Position numbers and translations under genes: made by a program. The notes below the pieces were generated by a model. The model was given only the letters and a program-made list of their open reading frames with translations. It was not told the DNA's origin and did no database searches. Shown piece after piece: positions 35,890-48,763 of a DNA stretch of 64,000 nucleotides (its first letter is position 1; the number at the start of each line of letters is the position of its first letter). This stretch comes from Amphibalanus amphitrite (lineage: Eukaryota > Arthropoda > Thecostraca > Balanomorpha > Balanidae). The stretch is taken from contig NW_024882890.1 in assembly GCF_019059575.1 (NCBI RefSeq), positions 1 through 64,000 on the forward strand, read 5' to 3'.

Positions 35890-38800
35890 ATTTTAAAACG
35901 AGTTTGACGTAGTCTGGTTCAACATAGGCTTTTGATTTATTATTTCACCATTTCAATGAATGACGCTATTTCGTAAAAAGCTTGTGCAAGTTAACGCCTT
36001 CACGTACTCTTTTTAACGTGCAATGTGGGATAAACTTGCTCAAAAGTTTGCATCAGAATCCTGTTCATCCCGGTCCATTTTCGTGAGTTTTTGAGTCTGC
36101 TTTATCTTATGGAAAGCGTTGGCCCCGCCTCCCCTCGTTCTCTCCCGACTCCACCCCTCTCCAGCGCCTCCTCCGCCACTCTTTCTCGCTCCATCTGCGG
36201 GCCCGTGTCCTGCTCAGATGGTCGGCGCACCATGCATCATCCCGCAATTACATTCCGGGCGTTTTTTGCTGCGGCGCCGGCGCATCCCCAGCCCCCCGCA
36301 CCGCTGCGGGCAGGCCGAGGGTCAGGGGGCCCCCGTCATCATTAGACTCCATCTGGCGGCTACGTCTTGCCACTCGTCATCCATCATCGAAAGCTCGCCC
36401 TGGCCATCAGCGAGATTGCGTACATCCGCGGCCCGGCTCGGCCCGGCCCGACGAGAAACAAGGCGCGGCTACGGTGGTGGCGCCGGGCGGAGACGGCCTG
36501 GGTGGGTCGGAGTGGGTGTCGGTTGTATGGTCTGGGTGAGGATACGAGGGAGCAGGGCCACTGGAGTTTTCAGCAAGGTGTGTTACTCTCAGGCCTTTTC
36601 ACGAGCTCGCCTTTTTTCATTTTGAGTCGCTGTATCAAACAGCAGTTGAAGGCGGAAACGAACGGTGTTTTACGTCAGTTGTGATGGGAGACGATGCCAC
36701 CTGAACAGCCCATAAACTGAGTGACGACACTAACATCCTACTTTACCGAAATATGATCTATTTAAGTCGTCGTTTATTATACTTTATTTGCATTGTATGT
36801 TTCATTTCTCACTCTACCTGTGTTAACCACTTTCTGTGTCCTCAGCCCTCTTCCCCCTCAAGGGAGACCCCCTGGCTTCCTTTCCCACCCCAAACCAACT
36901 CACCTTCTAAGGGCCCGCCAGACCGACCGCTCATTTTAATTTCCTAATACGACCCAATATCGTGGCCGTCGCGTCAGCCCGGCATGCAAATAAAGAAAAC
37001 TTGGACAAATGGGCTGCGGCGCTCCGGCACGAGCTAGCCGACTCGTTATCACGCGCTCCCCCCCCCCCTCCCCCTCGGGTCGGGAGACAGTCGTAATTAT
37101 GGTGCCGGCGCGTGCCTGTGGTAACTGACGGCTAATGAGGAACTGACTGGCGGGCCGACACAGACTGACACCGGCCACCGACACAGACTGACACCACAGC
37201 TAGTCACATTGCACTCGCGTGTGTTGGCAAGTTAAGATATGTCGGACTGCTTGATATTGTTATGTTTATTGTGACAATTCGCTTACTTATTATCATTGAT
37301 TACTCAGTTAGGTATATGGTGTGTTTTTGTACCTAGTTAATCACCTGGTACTAATCAGCGCACGATTTACACAATTAAAAAATATTATGTGTTCAATCTT
37401 TGCTTTCTTTTGCTTCACGGTATTTTCTTAGAAAGAAAAAATAGCCTGCCTGTGGGCTGTGCCTGAATATTTTGTCTTAAAATCTAGATATAATACAATT
37501 ATTAGCTTTTTAAAGGCTCATTACCAGGTAATTTTTTGTTGAAATCATTAGGCATGTATATGTATACATTTGAAAGTGATATGGCCTTACTTCCTTGTGC
37601 AGCCTCGAGTCCTTCGGCGACCTTGTAGCTGGTCCGTTTTCTATCAGCTCAATCGGTAGTGTGGCGCAGGCACGACGGTCACAGCGTGACCTATCGTCCC
37701 ACAGACCTGACCCTGGCCTGACTCGTGGGCTATGCCGCCCCTGGCCGAGATAGCACCTGACCTGACATCGAGACCGAGGGTCCGGACCGCTCACTAGAAA
37801 TACTTGTCCTTCTTTGTTTAATTCTCGGATTATGCTGAACGTGGCGTACTGGACTCGTGAGATGTCAATCTTTTCCATTGGGGCAATAGAGTATTCCAAT
37901 AAATTACTGATGGCATGACATTTTTTAAAGATTTTTTTCTTAATGAATATGATTTCAGATTTGAGACAGTTGACGGTGAAGTCGAGTGTCAATTGTAGGT
38001 AAAGACGAGTGTTTGCATTCCGTAGGTCAGGTTTTAATCTGCCGACAAATGAAAATAATTGCTTTAATCATCTCAACCTTCCCTTATGCCCCAGCCCTTT
38101 GCACTCAGACAAATGTTTTTTATCCCCCGAAGAAGCCGCGTCAATAGTTTCCAGTGTCCACCGCCGCCGGCGGCAGTTCCCGATCAGTCCGCAGAGCGGC
38201 GCTAGCGTCGCCGAGCGGCAGTAGCAGCGGAAGCGTTGGCCATTGGTCACTCGCTGGTCAGCCGGCTGGCCATCAAATCAATGATTTGTCGGATATGGCG
38301 CGGTGGGCGGGGCTACGGCGTCGGTGGCCGCTGGCCGATCGGGGGGCGGTGCCGTCGGAGCTGACGCAAAAAAGCCGACCGCCAGTGGCCGTGCAGAGAT
38401 GATATCGGAGCGCCAGTGGAAGGGTTGAACGGAGAGATCTCGGATGGTCCGGAGAGGCGAGATACAGCGATGTTGCTGTCGTAATTTGGAGCCTATGGTC
38501 CCTGTTTTATAGTTTGGTGGTGTTTTGTCAATAATGTTTAAACATGGTTTCTTCGCATACTGAACTAATAAATTGACATTCAATGGTAACTTATATAGAT
38601 GAACGAATGATCAACCCTGAAAAGAATAAAATGGTGTTTGAATTTATTTGACTGTCAGCAAACTGAAGCGGTGAGAGGTTCAGACAGACGGGCAGTTGTC
38701 TGTCTGGCATCGTGAGAAAGGAATTAGAGTAACATTTGCCGAAGTTCTCTGTGTAACTTAAATGCCAATATTTTTATTCGAGTGAATAGCCTTGCTGGGT

Positions 38801-38960
38801 CTATAGGTATTTTCATCATTCATAGCCATAGTTAACTTTTGATTATTCAAATATGACAAGTTTATATCTGAGCTATAGCATAAAAGAAGGTAAATGATAC
38901 ATCTGGTCTCAATATCCAAGTAGCTGCAATCAATCAAAAGAAAAAGTTACGTGCACACCA
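35890..38960. other. Intergenic, alternating composition
   Basis: CpG-rich at about 36110-36560 and 38130-38400, AT-rich at 35900-36060, 37200-37600 and 38480-38960. A near-tandem CCGACACAGACTGACACC occurs twice at about 37153-37193. The 160-codon minus-strand frame at 37510-37992 shows no domain. No gene is supported. Confidence 0.5.
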
Positions 38961-40000
38961 AATGCATATGGACGAAAATTGAGTACAAACGAATACCACC
39001 ACCGCAATCCAGCCCCCCTGGAACCGCCGATAGTGGCAGCAGGCAGGACCAGCCCTGTACCTGGACTATTTACCCAGGGTGACCCACTGTTTGTCCTCCG
39101 ACCTAATCCGACATATCCATATGTCGACGGCGGCGGCGGCGGCGGCGCGGCGCGACTCGCCATAGATGGATGACGCCCTGGGGTGCCCGTACGGCCCTGC
39201 ATCAGCCATTTGCGATATTGGCTGCACGCGGCGACCGGCCTTGGTCGGCGGCCTGATGGAGGTCGGCCTCGGCGGGGGTCCAGCCGGGACCGGCACAGAC
39301 GTCCCCCGGTCAGACCGCAAGTTAACGGTGCGATGACGCTCTGCACACCAGCTGCAAGGGGTGGTGGCGGGGCCTGGCCACCCCTGGCCGGCACACATGG
39401 CTGGAGATCCACAGAGCTGCAAGGACCGCTCGCCGCCGCTGCACCGCTGCCGCCGCTGCCGCCACGACAACCAATGCAACGGCTCCCCATTATAACAGCT
39501 GGGGCGGAGTCGGGGAGGGCTGGGATTCGGGGGAGAAGCCAGGAGATTATCCGATTGCGGCCGACCGCCACCGCCCTGGCGAATGCTCGGTGACCGGGAG
39601 ATGCGTCTCCAGATTATGAGGAGCTGCGGGCGGCAGACGGGCGGAGAGCGGGCGGCGAGCGGGCGCGTTGCCCCTGTGTGACCGCTGTCCCGTGCAGGTG
39701 ACGATGCGGTGCGTTGCGGTGACACTGCACCGTGCTAATTACGGCACAAATTGCTGCGCCGTCTCTGATGATCAGAGCGCTAGCTGACGCGCGGAGGACG
39801 TCGAATCAATCCAGTGAGCGATGGATGACGCCAGATCAGTGGCGTCGACTGAAGACGCGTCACTGACTCATCACTGATGCGTCACTGATGTGCTACTAAC
39901 GTCAGAACAACGTCCGGGGGTCACCGTTCGCTCACTGAGGTCAGCGTCAGGCCACAGGTGTCAGCTGTTGGTGCCACACTTGTGCAGAGATCTGAATTCT
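38961..40000. other. CpG-rich island
   Basis: GC-rich at about 39000-39730 with a GGC array at 39127-39145. The 213- and 219-codon frames overlap on the minus strand and a 136-codon frame lies opposite; none shows a domain. It ends in a short GCGTCACTGA-rich patch. Confidence 0.55.
39861..39893. repeat. Three 11-bp repeats around CACTGA, with an AP-1-type site
   Basis: CACTGA recurs at 39861, 39872 and 39883, exactly 11 bases apart, as CACTGACTCAT, CACTGATGCGT and CACTGATGTGC. The first contains TGACTCA (39864-39870), the consensus AP-1 site. Regulatory use is inference. Confidence 0.5.
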
Positions 40001-43000
40001 GATATGTTGTAACTATATGTGACCCGTGGATGATGGCGCCTGGATCAGTCCAGCTATAACTACGAGCATACGAATAATAGGTAATCTATATTTACTGCAA
40101 CATTCATGCACCGCAATTGTGCGAGTCAACATGGACATATTTGCAAAAACAAACATCTTAAGCATTCTTTGTTTTACGCCTGGTTGATTAGAAGTCAGCA
40201 CGGATTTACATCGTGTCCAGCAGCATTCAACCTCTTGCCTCTCGCCATAAAACACTATCCTCCCTGGGGCGAATTTTTATCAGCATCCCTCCCAGCGCGG
40301 TGACCACCGCACACAATGCACCCGTCGACGCATAACGCAGCAGTCGTCGATCTATCGGACTTCATACAAAATCTCCTTCCGATGCCAAACAGTCAGCGCT
40401 GCGCCCGACCTCCGATGGCTGATGACATACCGACAATACTCGCGTACCGTCCGATTTATATCTGATGTCGGACCGTCAACGCCCGCGTCCCGCGTCCGAT
40501 CACTGCCGATTGCGGCCTGCCAGCGGCTCTGAACGGTCGCGGTGGCAGGCGCGCTGGTACCCGATGTGCAGCGGCCCGCGAAACTGACAGGATCAGACGG
40601 AGATGTATGTACGGACCGATTGATGTTTCGGATGTTTCGGGACATGTTTTGAGGGTGAAGAGTGTTGAACACATGTTTTGCAAACATTTAACAGATGTAA
40701 ATGCAGCAATTTTGCACTGTGTAGAACAGGGGATATCCCGCCTCCCGTAGAGTTACGAGTTAGCGATAAACGTCAGAGCTGACAAGTTGACTCTGTAGTT
40801 GGGTGATATATGAAACGCACTTACAATGCCGATACCGAGCATCTTGCATTGGTGTTTCGTCCAAGACATTTATAAATCCGACTTCACACGGGACCTAATT
40901 CATTGAATGGCTAAATGTATTATGTAAATAAGTATTCCGTATGCCTTCGTAGGCTTTCAAGCATCCGGTATTTGTCATAATTCTTGCAACTATACTGTCC
41001 GTTACGTCCATCTCTCCGCCGCTTCTTACGCGTCCCCCTGGCCTCAGGCGCGTCGCTTCTGGCCGCGGCCGCGTCGCCTCTGGCCGCAGCCGCGTCGTCT
41101 CCCGTCGCGACGCACCTCGCCGTGTCGCGCGCGTCGCGGCGACAATCGTTCATTGTGGCGCGCTCACACGCGCTCGCAGGTAGCCGCCACGACAAAGGAC
41201 GATTTATGATTTCTGTCCATGACGGATGGGTGGGAGCGGTCGGCGTCACTGGCGTCTCGCGCCGCTGGCCGTTGGTGAGCCGCGGTGCCGCCGATTCAAA
41301 CACCGTCGTCCCCGAGCGGATCGTCGCAGAGAGGGCCCTGCCGAGAGGGGGGAGCTGCTCAGCGCGCCGGTCACCGCGGCCATTCCGGCGCACTCAGGTC
41401 GCCGTGTCGCGCGCGACGTTAACGGCGCACGGTGGTCGTTAGCGGCGCAGGAGGCGGCGTTTTTGGCGCAGTTGCGGCGGTGCATTAGCGGGGCTGTGCC
41501 TGTGGTGACCTCTGATATTCGGTGGCGGCTTTTTACCGCGGCTCTCCGGCAATTGGTTTAATCGGCTCGGGCCATTAGGGTCGGTGGGGAGCCGGGAGCG
41601 GTGGCTGTGGCCGCGCTCTCCGGATTACGGGCAGACTGGTCGGCAGCTGAGGACCCTTCCGGAGCCCTGTGTCCGGCTTCCGGATGTTCCGGAGTATGGT
41701 CTTTACCGTGGGAACCGCACCGCTAGTGGATCAACAGAATCCAAACGATCGGAAATCCTACAGCAGGACAGGACGCACTGATCAGGCAGGATACACAGAG
41801 TTTTAGGGACATATTTCCACGTCACTGGACATGCTAGAACATTTAAGACGCATTGCTAAAATTGACATGTTCCCATGTTTCTTGAACAAAATGCATTCTG
41901 CTACAAAGAAAAAAGATTTCTAGGTTAAGGACTAGATCCCGAGATGAGCAACTGAATTCCACTGGCGGATCCAAAAAGGTAGTCTTGGATCGGTCTTAGA
42001 TACCCAAAAAGTGTCTTCAAATTAAAACAAAAAATCGAATTTCGATTTCTTACGCACTGTTGCGCTATCAAAAACAATATTTTCTTCATAAGCGTTAATC
42101 AGTTTTCTTTTCATTCTGAAAAAGTGAAATTTTGCCCATTTCGGGCGTCCGGTTTTTGCCCCAACTGCCCCTCGATGCATGAGTGCTGACGTCGCGCATA
42201 AAGCTTGGTAAAGATTTAAGAGCGTTGCACCCGATCGGGGAAATCCCGTTATGCGAGAGAAGACGAATGCTCAACGTGCTCACATAGCCAGACCACTAAC
42301 TCGCCAAATCCGTCTTAACATGACTGGGTCTAAGTATCACATCTGCATCCGTCAGCAGCGAATGAGAATTTCGTCGAGGCGGCTTGAACCGGAACCTTGC
42401 AAGTTAGCTCAGAGATTCAATACTTTTCAATTAACATAAAGGTATGCTAGTGTATGCAATTAGCCTACTTGCAGTTGCTTCCTTAGGCACTTGTTACTGA
42501 AAATGCTTTAGATATTCATATTAATATGTACTCTGTAGTGCGTCCTTCCAAGTAACTTTCAGGATGGCACACAATTAAAAAAAGAAATAATTATAATAAT
42601 AAAACTGTGTCTCACAGCACACTTCTGAAACTTGGCGCATCTTTTCTACATACGCATCGGACACGACCACACCTTCTGAGAGCAGCTGCACAGAACTCGA
42701 CACCGTACCGTAACGCTCCTGACCAGCGTGCCCCTCACTATACGGACCACCCCCCCCCCCCAAATAACGGACGCCACGCACGCACAAAACACGCGCCGGG
42801 CGCACGCACATGATACGCCGCCGGCCGCTGGGGAGGGCCAGCTGTCGGTCTCCTGGCCGATAACGCTCCTCCTCATCTCACTTGCATATGCATGCCGATC
42901 GGCGGCCCTCTGTGCGCCGCTTATGTCGCCGCCGCGTCGCCGATCGCCGCAGACGCGCCGTATTCACGCGAGATTACCGTCATTGTGGAGTATTTTATGC

Positions 43001-43624
43001 GCACCGGTCGAAAACAAACCGCGCGCGCCGGGCGGCAACGGCTATCCGTTACAACGCTCCACCGAGCCTCGCGGCCGCGCGGAGATCGCGGATTACCCAA
43101 CGCACAGATCTACATCACGCACATGGGCGCACTTTTTATGCGCGTCGCGGATGGGCGGCTAATCTGCGGCGGTGGCGGCGCGGGCGCGGCGGTGGCGCAG
43201 CGGCGGGCCGGTCGTCACGCGCCTATTGATCTATGGTCCGGCGGCGGCGACGATGACGGCGGCGACGACCGGTGAAGGTGACGCCTCTGAGCCGGCCCTG
43301 TCGTCGGCAGACGCCCGGCCTGTCCTCTGGGCGCCTCGAGCGATAATTACCGCAGATTGGGGGATTAATAGGGCGGAGCGATTGAACCAGCTGCACTCGC
43401 TCAGAGGGCTTCCGACGGCTAGAGCCGGCACGGAGGGTGTCAATTATTGACCTGATTAAAATTCAGCGCTCATGTTAGATCTGAGATGAAACATGTGGGA
43501 AGAGATAGACCTTATTTCAAGGGATGCATGGCAAGCTTCTTTGTTCTCGGGACACTGAATGTGTCACACGTTCAAATATTTTAAAGATTTCAAAGACCAT
43601 CATAAGTGATTTTCATTGGCCCTC
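40001..43624. other. Intergenic, two CpG-rich islands
   Basis: CpG-rich at about 40980-41740, including two GCGTCGCYTCTGGCCGC repeats at about 41050-41090, and at about 42690-43440. AT-rich at 40680-40980, 41800-42120 and 42400-42660. A lone MITE-like end, CACTGGCGGATCC, is at about 41958 with no partner found. No gene is supported. Confidence 0.5.
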
Positions 43625-43628
43625 TTAA

Positions 43629-44513
43629 CCCTATTAGTGGCAGGGGGGTTGTTTATATCCACCCCTCAGGTTTTTCGGGAATATCTCCGAAACCGCTGAA
43701 GCTACGATGCTGAAATTTTCTGACTTTTCCTAAAACTAAATTGGGCACATTCCCTGAAAATTTCAAGTTCATAACTTTACCAGGGGCGGCTCCAGAGCAC
43801 TGGGAATTGGGGGGTCCTATTCGTGAAGCGAGTCATTTGGGCGAAGATCACGATGCTGCACCAGTTTTACGAACAGTGAATGAAAGGTACCATGTGATAA
43901 CATATACAGTTATTGTGCATCCTCTTTTGACACGTTTTTGCTATAATAGGCGGATCCAGGCGTCCAAAAAGGGGGGTTATGTTTTACCTCCCAACATAGG
44001 TGCCCTGACACCGCCTATGCATGACCAATACAATTGTAGTCGTTCTCTCATAAGAAAATTGTAACATAACAAGACCATTACCACCCTTTTTAGAAACAGT
44101 ACCAACAAAAACCTTATTTACTATACTTTTTTGTGTACCCCCAATCTCAATGATCTGTATCCGCCTATGATTTTTGAAAATGCATATTTTTAGGATCCAT
44201 GTGAATTCCTGGTTCATTCTCTATCGATCGGCAAAAGTTGCGTTAAGATTGGTTCAGAAACCTGGCCGTGATAAACAGTCTAAAATGTGTCTGCAATTTG
44301 CCCGTTTTTACCCCCCTCTACCCCCCCCCCCCCCCTATTGACATTTTTTAATTTTTTATTTTTTTAGAAATGTAGATCACGTTAAGCGAAATCGAATGCC
44401 GTTTGAATTTTGAAAATCGGCCCATTAGATCTCGAGATATCAAGGGAGGTCGTAAACAGCCCCCCCCCCCCTGCCACTAATTAGGGGTAGCCAGGAGCCT
44501 GCCACTAATAGGG
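43629..44513 (+). mobile_element. piggyBac-like non-autonomous element (family D) with nested MITE sequence
   Basis: TTAA on both sides (43625-43628, 44514-44517). Both ends carry CCCTATTAGTGGCAGG. The left end runs into a G-tract/C-tract hairpin at once. At the right end TAGTGGCAGG is repeated after a spacer of about 20 bases before the C tract (about 44459-44471). The interior contains hAT-like MITE ends. A second C tract of about 14 lies at about 44324-44336. No transposase ORF. Confidence 0.88.
43943..44170 (+). mobile_element. Probable hAT-type MITE nested in family D
   Basis: Left end ATAATAGGCGGATCCAGG, right end inverted as TATCCGCCTATGA. Flanking octamers TTTTTGCT (43935-43942) and TTTTTGAA (44171-44178) agree in 6 of 8 bases. 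Further ends of the same type (CAGGGGCGGCTCCAG at 43781, CACCGCCTATG to about 44020) suggest more than one nested copy, so these borders are provisional. Confidence 0.5.
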
Positions 44514-44517
44514 TTAA

Positions 44518-44843
44518 ATGCAGCAATTTGACAATCTTGAACTTTCCCTGACGGTCATTGTTGACTCAAATATACGCCGTTCGTTTATGCATGCAATAAC
44601 ACGAGTGTCATGACGGTACATTTTGACATCAGGCAATACAAGTTATATGTATGACCTTATGCACTTGACTATCGATGTGATTCTCAGACCTATGTCTTTC
44701 GACTATCGGTGCTGACCGTTCAGTCGCGACAGACTTCAATACTGCAACCATAGTTCGTTGCAATAGTTCAATCGTTTGCTTACCATATCACATGTTTGCT
44801 GTCGGCTTAGGAATCAGATGCCACCAGTCTACACGCATACCAT
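44518..44843. other. Unique intergenic, nothing recognised
   Basis: No ORF or repeat ends seen between the two DNA transposons. Confidence 0.5.
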
Positions 44844-44851
44844 ACAGTCCT

Positions 44852-45008
44852 CAGTAGCGGCGGAACACCTTCAATTAAGGGGGGAGGGGTGGGCACTGCC
44901 GACTTTTGGTCCCATTCTTTCCATTCAACGCCCATAGGGCTAATGTTGAAATGCCAAAATCAAAGAGAGGCACAGTGCCCCGGTGCCCTCCCCGTTCCGC
45001 CGCCTATG
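44852..45008 (+). mobile_element. hAT-type MITE with exact 8-bp target duplication
   Basis: Starts CAGTAGCGGCGGAACACC and ends GTTCCGCCGCCTATG. ACAGTCCT flanks both sides exactly (44844-44851, 45009-45016). Same family as 6961-7115, with shared blocks around CTTTTGGTCCCATTCTTTCC and TGAAATGCCAAAATCAAA. No ORF. Confidence 0.93.
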
Positions 45009-45016
45009 ACAGTCCT

Positions 45017-48000
45017 GATGGCCACCTTTCGTAGCGGGCGTGCCTTGCCGTCTCCGGAACTGTCTGGAGCCGCTCTTATGTCAACAAAGCCCACCCTCTG
45101 TCGATTTTCCAGCTGCTTTTTGTCTCACGCTGTTGCGCTGAGGAGGCTGGTGTTAGGCCCTTAGTAGTGCGCGGCGTTGTAGTCACCGGCGGATCCAGTC
45201 ACCGCGCGGGGTAGGCTGTGCCGCACTACCTCCATGGCCGACCGCAGCGCTATTGCTATGACCGGTCGCCTCGGGTCAGTTGGGTCACTGCGGACGGTGA
45301 AATGGGTATCAGACGAGCCGGGAGTGTCTCAGTGACCGGTGGAGCGGTGCGCAGTGTTCTCTGCACCTGGCCCGCGGCGACCACGTGATCAGTCGAGCAC
45401 GAACGGCGGCACCTGGACGATGGTCACGTGACGGGCGGACTCTGGAAGGACGTGGTTACTGGTCAGGCTCAGTGAACGTGACGAATGTGTTCGGTGTGCA
45501 CCTGGACCGTCGGTATGTGCACACTCGAGACATTTCTAGAAGGCAAGGCTTTTTTACTTGTCCATTCGATAAAAAAAGCTACAAAGATACCGAATTCAGT
45601 GCAGCTAATTTTCACTTAAATATATTTTTGTCTCTTCTTCTGGGTTAGGGCACGTAGCAGCTTGGCTCTTGCGTCCAACAATATTTTTGTCATGCGATGA
45701 ACTTTGAATTCCAAAATAAACGGAACAGCATGTTGTGGTTAGAATACCATTGCCATGGATGGAACACTTAATGATTAAACGCTATTTAGTGGTATGATGA
45801 GTGTAACCGTATGCACTTTTTTATCTAAACTGTCACAGATACTCGACCTCCCCAGGCGCGTGTCACGCGGAGGAAGCGGTGGTATTACCGGTCACGCGCT
45901 GCTACCTACCCAGTCAGCGGGACATGACGGCTGCACAGGGCGCATTACCCGGTCATAACCTGCGGTCATTTGGAGCCTCCGGTCATGAACCGCGGTCAGA
46001 AGGTCCGCTGACCGCTCCTGACCGAAGCACTCATGGACATTGGACACGTTGAGATAGAGGTGAGAAGGAGGGCATCTCGTAGGTCTGTCTTCAATTGAAG
46101 TGAATAATTTTAGGCGGTGGATTTGTGGTAAATTAGTGGGCTTCTTTTTTAATGCGCAAAGTTTTTAGTGACGTCTGAGGCTACTTCTTTGAAGTCTGCG
46201 TCCGTGGCTAGTGGCTACTTCATTTTAAATGTTTCGTGATAAATTTTGGAATTTAAACATGTTCATTAAACGAACACGATATCTCACTTCTTCAACTTCG
46301 CTCAGAAATAGCATCCGGTTTATGAGGATTCACATATTTGCGCTGCCCTGAGGCTGTTTTGTATAAATTCAAACGCTGGCGTTTCCAGTTGCGTTTCGTG
46401 CGAGTGAACAGGCGGCTGGCGGCTGTCGGAATGGGCGACTGTTCGCGGCGCAGCCGTCAACCACAGCCGACGGGTCTGAGTGCCTCACCTGTAAACAGGT
46501 CGGAGCGGGGTCTGTAGCCGCTGACAGCAGGTGAGCTGGTGCCAGCCAGAGGGAGGGTGGTGACCTCAGGGAGGAAGGGGTGGTGACCTAAGGGGTGGGG
46601 ATGGGGTTGGCTGCTAACCTTAGGGGAGGGGGGCTGGCCGTTCACGCTGGCTGCTGAGTGGTGAACTGAGAGATAAAGCTATTGATGCTGCTACTGGGGA
46701 GGGCGTTGTCGGTTTGAGAAATGTCTTAAGAACTGAAGATTTTGTGATTTAGGCTACAAGCTATGCTAACGCGTTAGTTAACTTTAACGTCACGTTATAA
46801 CACGTTATAACGTGAGAAATACGCCTGTTGAACCCAGAATAAATAAATTAACTAAAAGTTGAATAATCTTATATTAAAAATGTCCTGATCAGGCAAAATA
46901 TATGTATTGCATCAAAGCAAATGAACATGCTGGAAACTGGTTCTTTCAATAGCGTTCGGTTTGATAGCGATGGCGTTCATCTTGAGTCGTGTTGTTTCGG
47001 TGCGTCACCCCACCAGCCGAGCTCTGGCCGTGTTGCCGCGCTGTGAAAGTGACCGAACGTCCCCATACCCCCGCGACAACCGGCCACTAACGCAGCTCTG
47101 GCGGCCGCAGCCCGTCGTGTTCCGCCGGCCACCCCGCCTAAGTGTGCGACGCATGATCGAGCCAGGTCTAAAAACAATGCCGTGCGCAGCGCTCGGGGGA
47201 AGCGGTGTGGACGCGAACCGTTCTGGCGGCCGAGCCCCGTCCGGTTTTACAGCCATCCCGAGCGCCGTGTAATGGCGTGCTTATTCATATGTGGCGCGGA
47301 GAAAGGATGTGGCTGATCCGGGAGATGAGTGTCGTTCTCCAAGGCTGGGGAGAGAACGTCTGCAGCGCACCTCAGCTGGACAGATGGGAGCTGCCGAGGG
47401 TGCTTCCGGATCGTGGGGAGCCTCGGACAATCGGAGGAGAGGTTTGTCATCAGTATCACAAGGCTGTTACGACCTAGATGGAAAATGGGGACTGAATTTG
47501 TTAATGAGCCCCTCCTTTCCCCCTTGCTGGAATCAATTGTGTCAAGTCGCACCGAACCCCACCGTGTAAAGCAAAATAATCTTCATCACTGACATTTGAC
47601 ATGAGACTCTCATTCCAAGATATGAGACAGATTTCCGAAACACTGTTTGCTTGTAACTCTACTAGAATCTCCGGACGACTAGCAATGCCGCCCTATTGAG
47701 CTTGTTACCTATGTGATATACCTTCCTCACGCCGGCCTTTCGTGAGGACGGACGTCGATGGTATGTATGTACGAGTACTCGTATACGCCGCCACCAACAA
47801 AGCCGGCGGCCGGCTCCAACCGTGGGCAGGCGATCCGTCCAGTTGCCAGTGACAAATGAAACCTCGGGCGGCCGGACGTCGCCGCGCGGCGCGGTGACAA
47901 ATGCGCCGCTGCTCGTCTGACTGTGACTATCGCGCCGCAATCGCCGCAGCGCGCCGCTCCTTGTCGCCCGACAACGTAATTACAGCCGGTAAGAATGCGC

Positions 48001-48625
48001 CAAACCAAATCATCGCTAGACCAAACACGGGCGAAAAACCACTCGGTAAAAACTGGTCAGATGGATATTTAAATGGTGCAAAAACAGGAATGACGCGCAA
48101 TTTATTTGTCGCTCGCCGCAAGGTGAGACAGGTAAAAAAGCCAGTGATCCGTCATTTTCGCCATTTCCGAACTGATGTTTTCGTTCCGTTTTCTGAGTCC
48201 AAAAACCGTAATTAGGTGCATTTATTCGAGCGTGCCCACAAAGCTCCATGCAGTGCAGATGTGTGCTACTCATCGGCAATTGCCGCGAGTTATGACGCAT
48301 ATGCCAACAGTAGGACAAAGCAGGTTTGTGCGGCGGCACAATGGGTTGCGCGGCGGCTGCCGAGGGGTGTTTGTCGGCGGGTTAGCAGCGCTTCAGGGCT
48401 GCATTAGCGACTGATGGACGGATTAGAGCCGGTGTCCGTTACGGAGCTGTCTAGAAGAGGGACTGCAACCCTAACGACTCAATTACACACGGCGCCGAGG
48501 TAGCAACAACTGACAAACACTTCAGGCGGCCACACACACCGTAAACGGTGGGATAGTTCGTGCATCTGCGGATATTTTTCAGCCGTTATAAGCCTCATAG
48601 ACAATAGACATTTCTTAAAACCAAC
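45017..48625. other. Intergenic, no gene recognised
   Basis: CGGTCA/TGACCG-rich DNA at 45190-45510 and 45840-46030, a G-rich GGTGGTGACCT tandem at about 46555-46590, AT-rich 46060-46360 and 46680-46960, and CpG-rich 46970-47280 and 47720-48010. Opposite-strand ORFs overlap and show no domain. Confidence 0.5.
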
Positions 48626-48763
48626 GTTACAGACATTCGCCGCCAGCCGTACATGTATTGTACAAACAAACATAAAAGCAATCAGTCTGCGTTGGTGCTC
48701 CGCACGAGCCGCGACGCTCCGTGTTGCGCGAGCCGCCGGTATTTCGAGGCGGCTTGTTTCCTC

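Noticed and set aside
37510-37992. 160-codon minus-strand ORF
   Set aside because: No recognisable domain, mixed AT- and GC-rich halves with abrupt change of composition, and no promoter or splice evidence. Kept as unsupported.
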